In this document: positions 60,074 through 64,000 of the stretch, in pieces
Layout of the letters: every line of letters starts with the position of its first letter
How positions within the stretch are numbered: the first letter of the stretch is position 1
Source: an uncultured Armatimonadota bacterium
GTDB lineage: Bacteria; Armatimonadota; Fimbriimonadia; Fimbriimonadales; Fimbriimonadaceae
DNA length: 64,000 nucleotides
Assembly: GCA_903927345.1 (NCBI GenBank)
Contig: CAIYMO010000053.1
Span: 186,001-250,000, forward strand
Direction: 5' to 3'
The notes under the pieces: model-generated
The model's input: only the letters and a program-made list of their open reading frames with translations
What the model was told of the DNA's origin: nothing
The model's database searches: none
Made by a program: the position numbers and the translations under genes

Positions 60074-61258
60074 TTGAATTCCGACACGCAACCCGTTCAG
60101 GAACCAACGATCACGAATCGGGAAGCGATCGCAACGCGGTTCGGATTCTTGATCCTTGGGCTAGCTGCTTCGACGTGGGCGCCTCTCGTCCCCTTGGTCA
60201 AAGCTCGCCTGAGCTTAACCGACGCGCAGCTCGGATTTCTAATCTTGGCAATTGGAATCGGGTCCGTCCTGACAATGCCGTTCGCGGGTTCTTTGGCGCA
60301 TTGGTATGGTTGTCGAAAAGTGCTTATTGCCTCGTGCCTGGTCCTTCTGACGAGTGTTCCCCTCATTCCCCTCGCTCCGAGCTACTTGGTGTTAGGCGTG
60401 GTGTTGCTAGTCTACGGGGGCGTGCTCGGTTCGCTAGACGTTGTGATCAACCTGCAAGGCGTCCAGGTCGAAAACGCCCTTGCGAGGCCTCTGATGTCGG
60501 GTTTCCATGGCTTTTACAGCTTGGGAGGAATCGTTGGCGCCGGAGCGGCGACCATCCTGCTCTCCGCCGGAGCTTCGGCGTTCGGGGCGACGTTGGCGAC
60601 CTTGGTCGCGGGACTCGCCATCCTCATCTACGCCATCCCGGGATTCCTGACCAACGCCGGCGAGGGTGACCGGCTGGTGTTCCAGATTCCAAGGGGTGTG
60701 GTGCTGGTCATCGGCATCCTGGCAGGGACAGTTTTTTGCGCCGAAGGCTCGGTCACAGACTGGAGTGCACTGCTCCTCACCCGCGAGTATCGGCTCACTT
60801 CCGGGTTAGCAGGGTTTGGCTACGTCGCATTCGCATCGTGCATGACACTTGGCCGACTAACGGGTGACAAGATCGTGGCGCGCCTAGGTCCACTCAAGAT
60901 TCTTCTGGCAGGCGGCGCAATCTGCGTTTTGGGGTTCTGGATTGCCGCAGCGTCGTCGGTTCCCTTCCTCGGGTTCTTGGGCTTTGCGTTGGTGGGGCTG
61001 GGCGCTTCCAACGTCGTCCCCGTTCTGTTTTCGGCGTGCGGCCGGCAGCGAGTGATTCCGCCCCACGTGGCGCTCTCGATCGTCACCATCATGGGTTACG
61101 CCGGATTCCTGATTGGTCCCGCCGCCATCGGCGAAGCGTCGCATCACCTCGGAATTCGCGTCGCGATGGCGTTGATCGGAGTTGCCGTTCTTTTGGTGCC
61201 ATTTTTTGCGAGTTGGATCATTCGGCAAACCTTGGGCGATGATATGGTATCATCTTAG
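60074..61258 (+). CDS. MFS transporter
   Basis: 394 residues, 12 hydrophobic segments, TTG start. The family A-type loop is modified as FAGSLAHWYGCRKVLIASCL (between helices 2 and 3). Helix 4-5 GGVLGSLDVVINLQGVQVEN and FHGFYSLGGIVGAGAATILL resemble sugar/fucose-permease-like MFS members. Substrate unknown. GATGATA-TGG-TATCATC, a perfect 7-bp inverted repeat (61238-61254), spans its last codons, just before the tRNA. Confidence 0.85.
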   Translation: MNSDTQPVQEPTITNREAIATRFGFLILGLAASTWAPLVPLVKARLSLTDAQLGFLILAIGIGSVLTMPFAGSLAHWYGCRKVLIASCLVLLTSVPLIPLAPSYLVLGVVLLVYGGVLGSLDVVINLQGVQVENALARPLMSGFHGFYSLGGIVGAGAATILLSAGASAFGATLATLVAGLAILIYAIPGFLTNAGEGDRLVFQIPRGVVLVIGILAGTVFCAEGSVTDWSALLLTREYRLTSGLAGFGYVAFASCMTLGRLTGDKIVARLGPLKILLAGGAICVLGFWIAAASSVPFLGFLGFALVGLGASNVVPVLFSACGRQRVIPPHVALSIVTIMGYAGFLIGPAAIGEASHHLGIRVAMALIGVAVLLVPFFASWIIRQTLGDDMVSS

Positions 61259-61265
61259 TCCGCGC

Positions 61266-61341
61266 CCGGACGTAGCTCAATGGATAGAGCATCAGTCTTC
61301 GGAACTGAGGGTTGGGGGTTCGAATCCCTTCGTCCGGGCCA
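61266..61341 (+). tRNA. tRNA-Arg(TCG), CCA encoded
   Basis: 76-base cloverleaf. The acceptor CCGGACG pairs with CGTCCGG, with discriminator G and encoded CCA. The D arm is GCTC...GAGC. The anticodon stem TCAGT/ACTGA holds loop CTTCGGA, giving anticodon TCG that reads CGA (Arg). The T arm GGGGG-TTCGAAT-CCCTT has two G-U pairs. It begins seven bases after the MFS stop codon and is followed by a TTTTTT run at 61344-61349. Confidence 0.95.
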
Positions 61342-61368
61342 ACTTTTTTAGACTTTCCGCCAAGTTGG

Positions 61369-61755
61369 CTAGCTCACTTCGAGCCGCAACTGCCCAAGAA
61401 CTTCGTTGTTCCACACCATGTCGAACCGATAGGTTCCCCGCTTCTCAATCTCCTTCCTGATCTCAATGGTCTCTGCCATGTAGAGATAGCTCGGCGACAG
61501 ATCCGGACGGCGCTTAAATTGCCCGATCAGGTGATCTTCGTAAACGATGTTTCCATCCTCGTCAACAAATCTCAACGAGAAGTGGTGCTCGCCAGCTTCG
61601 TGCGGTTCGGCCTCGATCTCTAGAGCCAGCCAGAACGGCGTGAGCTTGGCCGGAAGTGTGTCCGTAGTGATTCCACGAAAGATTCCGCACAGGATCGGCG
61701 AGCCGTTGGCCTGCTGAGTCGCGTACTCGCACATCACCATGAAGTTAACTTTCAT
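61369..61755 (-). CDS. DUF6941-like hypothetical protein
   Basis: 128 residues. The N-terminal pattern MKVNFMVMCEYATQQANGSP with ILCGIFRGI matches my recollection of the DUF6941 family (an opening strand, a CEYA-type motif, then GxF). The rest is beta-rich, with IGQFKRRPDLSPSYLYMAET. Function unknown. It overlaps the ACT gene by 11 bases. Confidence 0.7.
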   Translation of the reverse strand: MKVNFMVMCEYATQQANGSPILCGIFRGITTDTLPAKLTPFWLALEIEAEPHEAGEHHFSLRFVDEDGNIVYEDHLIGQFKRRPDLSPSYLYMAETIEIRKEIEKRGTYRFDMVWNNEVLGQLRLEVS

Positions 61756-62086
61756 TACCTACCACCTTATGCCCCGCTTGTACGAGGGCTTCGACTGCTA
61801 CTTGCACCTGGTTCATTTTGACGAACAGATAGTCAGTTCGATAACTTGAGTACGCCATGATCGGCACCTTTGCTTCTGCTAGCGGTTGGAGAAGCTGAGA
61901 CAACACGCCAATCTCGTCTAGCCCAAACTCCTGATCGATCTGAATCGCCTTCCAAATTCCGGCTTCACACGGTGCCACAACCGTCCAGCCATCATGGTCA
62001 TGGATCACCGCCCAGTTATCGCTCCCTACCGGAGCTTCGTCGACTCGACTGATCTCAAACCGATCATCGAGGACTTTGAGGTTCAT
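61745..62086 (-). CDS. ACT-domain protein
   Basis: 113 residues. The N-terminal half (FEISRVDEAPVGSDNWAVIH) precedes a regulatory ACT-type domain: GLDEIGVLSQLLQPLAEAKV and PIMAYSSYRTDYLFVKMNQV, as in aspartate-kinase-like ACT modules. Standalone proteins of this kind (CASTOR-like) sense amino acids. Overlap with metX by ATGA suggests a role in methionine or homoserine metabolism, by inference. Confidence 0.82.
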   Translation of the reverse strand: MNLKVLDDRFEISRVDEAPVGSDNWAVIHDHDGWTVVAPCEAGIWKAIQIDQEFGLDEIGVLSQLLQPLAEAKVPIMAYSSYRTDYLFVKMNQVQVAVEALVQAGHKVVGNES

Positions 62087-63162
62087 CGTTCCAAGAATTC
62101 CTTGATCAGCACGGCTTGTTGATCGCCATCAAGCAGGAAGGCGTCGTGACCATATGGCAAGTCAATCTCGTGGCGCGTGACACTCTTTCCAGCTTCGCTA
62201 AGCTGGGTTTCCAGTGCAATGGATTGGGACGTCGGATAGATCCAATCGCTGGTGTAAGAAATGACGAGATAGTCAGCCTCCGCCCGCCCGGCGTTCTGGA
62301 ATTCGTAGTAGTCGATCGCCCGAGTCAAATGGAGCAGCGAGTTCGCATCAAAACGCTTTGTGAACTTATCGCCTTGATAGTTGAGATAGCTCTCAACCTC
62401 AAACTCGATTCCGAAGTTCATATCTGGCGTGGTCTTGTTCTGGAGCCTCCGGCCGAACTTGGCCTCAAAAGCCTCCTGGCTCAGGAAGCTCAAGTGCCCC
62501 AACATTCGAGCGACGCTCAAGCCTTGGTCCGGAGGTTTGCTTTCATAGTAATCACCTCCACTGAAGTTCGGATCCCGAATAATAGCCTGGCGCCCGGCCT
62601 CGTTAAATCCAATCTGCATTGCACTGTGTGCCCCGCATGTTGCGGTCAAAACACAATGCCTGACTCGGTTCGGTAACCGAACAGTCCACTCAAGTGCTTG
62701 CATGCCGCCCATCGACCCACCGCCCACCGCGTGCAGCTGTCTAATGCCGAGATGATCTAGGAGGCGTGACTGAACTTCAACCATGTCTCCGACGGTAATC
62801 ATCGGGAAAGATGAGCCATAGAAGTAGTTGTCCGGCCCGGTCGAAGCGGGTCCCGTCGTGCCTTGGCATCCGCCCAAAGCATTGGAGCAGATGACGAAAA
62901 ACTTGTCTGTATCGAACGCTTTTCCTGGCCCAACCAACCGGTCCCACCAGCCAATCGCATGAGCATCCCCGCTCAGCGCATGAAAGAGGAAGATGGCGTT
63001 GGACTTTTCGGCATTCAATTCGCCCCACGTCTCGTAGGCGACCGTGACCGATTCAAGACGCTTTCCGCACTCACAGTCAAGAGCACCGACCTCAACGTAT
63101 TGACGCTCATCTGCAACGGACGCGGTGCGTTCGTTCTCTTCAAACAGGGCAGGGTCGATCAT
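62083..63162 (-). CDS. metX: Homoserine O-acetyltransferase
   Basis: First committed step of methionine synthesis: acyl transfer to homoserine. 359 residues with an alpha/beta-hydrolase fold. Motifs are NAIFLFHALSGDAHAIG, CSNALGGCQGTTGPAS, nucleophile elbow VGGGSMGGMQALEW (Ser), RAIDYYEFQNA, Asp in YTSDWIYPTSQS and His in LPYGHDAFLLD. Acetyl versus succinyl specificity is taken from family membership (MetX, not MetA). The start overlaps the pilT stop as ATGA; the ACT-domain gene follows. Confidence 0.95.
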   Translation of the reverse strand: MIDPALFEENERTASVADERQYVEVGALDCECGKRLESVTVAYETWGELNAEKSNAIFLFHALSGDAHAIGWWDRLVGPGKAFDTDKFFVICSNALGGCQGTTGPASTGPDNYFYGSSFPMITVGDMVEVQSRLLDHLGIRQLHAVGGGSMGGMQALEWTVRLPNRVRHCVLTATCGAHSAMQIGFNEAGRQAIIRDPNFSGGDYYESKPPDQGLSVARMLGHLSFLSQEAFEAKFGRRLQNKTTPDMNFGIEFEVESYLNYQGDKFTKRFDANSLLHLTRAIDYYEFQNAGRAEADYLVISYTSDWIYPTSQSIALETQLSEAGKSVTRHEIDLPYGHDAFLLDGDQQAVLIKEFLER

Positions 63163-64000
63163 TTCGACTGATATCCAGGTCTAAATTGTGCACCACGCAC
63201 CGGCGGAGTTGGAGGTGCGACAGGAGTTTGAGGCTCTCCGGCGGGAGTCGTTTGGATTGGCGTAACCGCAGGAGCGGTTTGTACCGGTGCAGCCGTTCCC
63301 GGAGAAGCGCTCTTGGAAAGGTTAAGAAGGCGCTCGAATTCCCCTGGGTCCTTAGCGCGCGCTTTGGCGTCTTCATGGGTGACAATTCCCATGTCAACAA
63401 GCTTCGCCATGGACTGATCCAAGGACTGCATCTTTGCTCGGCTTCCGGTTTGGATCAGCGAGCTGATCTGGAACGTCTTATTCTCTCGGATGAGGTTTCG
63501 AACTGCTCCAGTTGCAACGAGAGTTTCGTATGCGGCAACTCGACCCCGGCCATCTTTACGGCGGAGCAAGGTCTGAGAGATAACGCCAACCAGGTTCACC
63601 GAAAGTTGCATTCGAACTTGCTGTTGCTGGTGGGTCGGGAAGACGTCAACAATTCGATCAACGGTTTGAACCGCGTCAATCGTATGTAACGTTCCAAAGA
63701 CAAGGTGCCCGGTTTCCGCGGCAGTTATCGCGAGGTGGATCGTTTCCAAGTCGCGCATTTCGCCGACGAGGATCACGTCTGGGTCTTGCCGAAGAACGTA
63801 TTTCAGCGCGTTCGCGAAGGAGTCGGTGTCAACGCCCAGTTCTCGCTGGTTGATCAGAGCATGTTGGTCGGAGTGGACAAACTCAATCGGGTCCTCAACC
63901 GTCATGATGTGGACAGGCTGAGTGCGGTTCACCCGGTCAATCATCGCAGCAAGCGAGGTTGACTTACCCGATCCCGCAGGACCGGTCACGAGCACAAGGC
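63159..64000 (-). CDS. pilT: PilT-type pilus retraction ATPase, 3' part
   Basis: C-terminal ~280 residues of a twitching-motility ATPase; the 5' end is beyond the window. Walker A GPAGSGKSTSL, Asp box EDPIEFVH, Walker B DPDVILVGEMRDLETI and FGTLHTIDAVQTVDRIVDVF (His box) are standard PilT/GspE-family. RVAAYETLVATGAVRNLIRE with KTFQISSLIQTG marks PilT. A Pro/Thr-rich tail of about 45 residues follows the conserved end. Such retraction ATPases would serve type IV pili, consistent with the pseudopilins in the window. Confidence 0.93.
   Translation of the reverse strand, partial: LVLVTGPAGSGKSTSLAAMIDRVNRTQPVHIMTVEDPIEFVHSDQHALINQRELGVDTDSFANALKYVLRQDPDVILVGEMRDLETIHLAITAAETGHLVFGTLHTIDAVQTVDRIVDVFPTHQQQQVRMQLSVNLVGVISQTLLRRKDGRGRVAAYETLVATGAVRNLIRENKTFQISSLIQTGSRAKMQSLDQSMAKLVDMGIVTHEDAKARAKDPGEFERLLNLSKSASPGTAAPVQTAPAVTPIQTTPAGEPQTPVAPPTPPVRGAQFRPGYQSK

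Overview
The window is a gene-dense, moderately GC-rich bacterial chromosome segment with both strands used. Lipoprotein signal peptides, an apolipoprotein N-acyltransferase, a Wzm/Wzt-type export ABC transporter, a PilT ATPase, a proton-pumping NADH dehydrogenase and a YgiB/YgiC-like pair point to a free-living, respiring, didermic (two-membrane) heterotroph. Prepilin-like N-termini, the very short secretion signals and many lineage-specific proteins are reminiscent of Armatimonadota (Fimbriimonadales). That placement is an impression from protein style, not a database result.

Layout. 0-6.9 kb: the 3' end of an unknown gene, orphan sdhC, enolase, an export ABC transporter, ribokinase, pyroglutamyl peptidase and a sugar-isomerase-like protein. 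6.9-14.7 kb: a tightly overlapping complex I operon, nuoH-J-K-L-M-X-N, where X is an unrecognised soluble protein. Complex I continues as nuoB-nuoI at 49.2-50.3 kb. 14.7-28.2 kb (mostly plus strand): YgiB/YgiC-like pair, ChaN-like protein, leuS, a TPR protein, an RluA-family synthase, lnt, a DinB-like protein, an acyl-CoA carboxylase subunit and mscL with a clear terminator. A 760-residue STN-like secreted protein lies on the minus strand inside this block. 28.2-30.1 kb: accD-accA.

30.1-37.1 kb is the accessory region. It holds an isolated phage portal/terminase pair followed by four tandem AraC-family paralogues; the last two were duplicated together with their upstream regions. The core gene argG follows.

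37-64 kb: argG, truncated haemoglobin, a secreted methyltransferase-like protein, Old Yellow Enzyme, GH51 arabinofuranosidase, a CrtI-like desaturase, two separate pseudopilins, and three tandem membrane/PH-like paralogues. Then come nuoIB, an ECF sigma factor with an anti-sigma/DUF4349 fusion, MarR, aldo/keto reductase, ThuA, EamA and MFS transporters, and a minus-strand cluster of unknown genes that includes a previously unlisted 44-residue membrane peptide. The window ends with tRNA-Arg(TCG), an ACT-domain protein, metX and the 3' part of pilT.

Many genes overlap by ATGA/GTGA stop-start junctions, so translational coupling is widespread. Shine-Dalgarno sequences are often weak. TTG and GTG starts are common, and several starts given here were shortened from the longest open frame; the reasons are stated in each entry.
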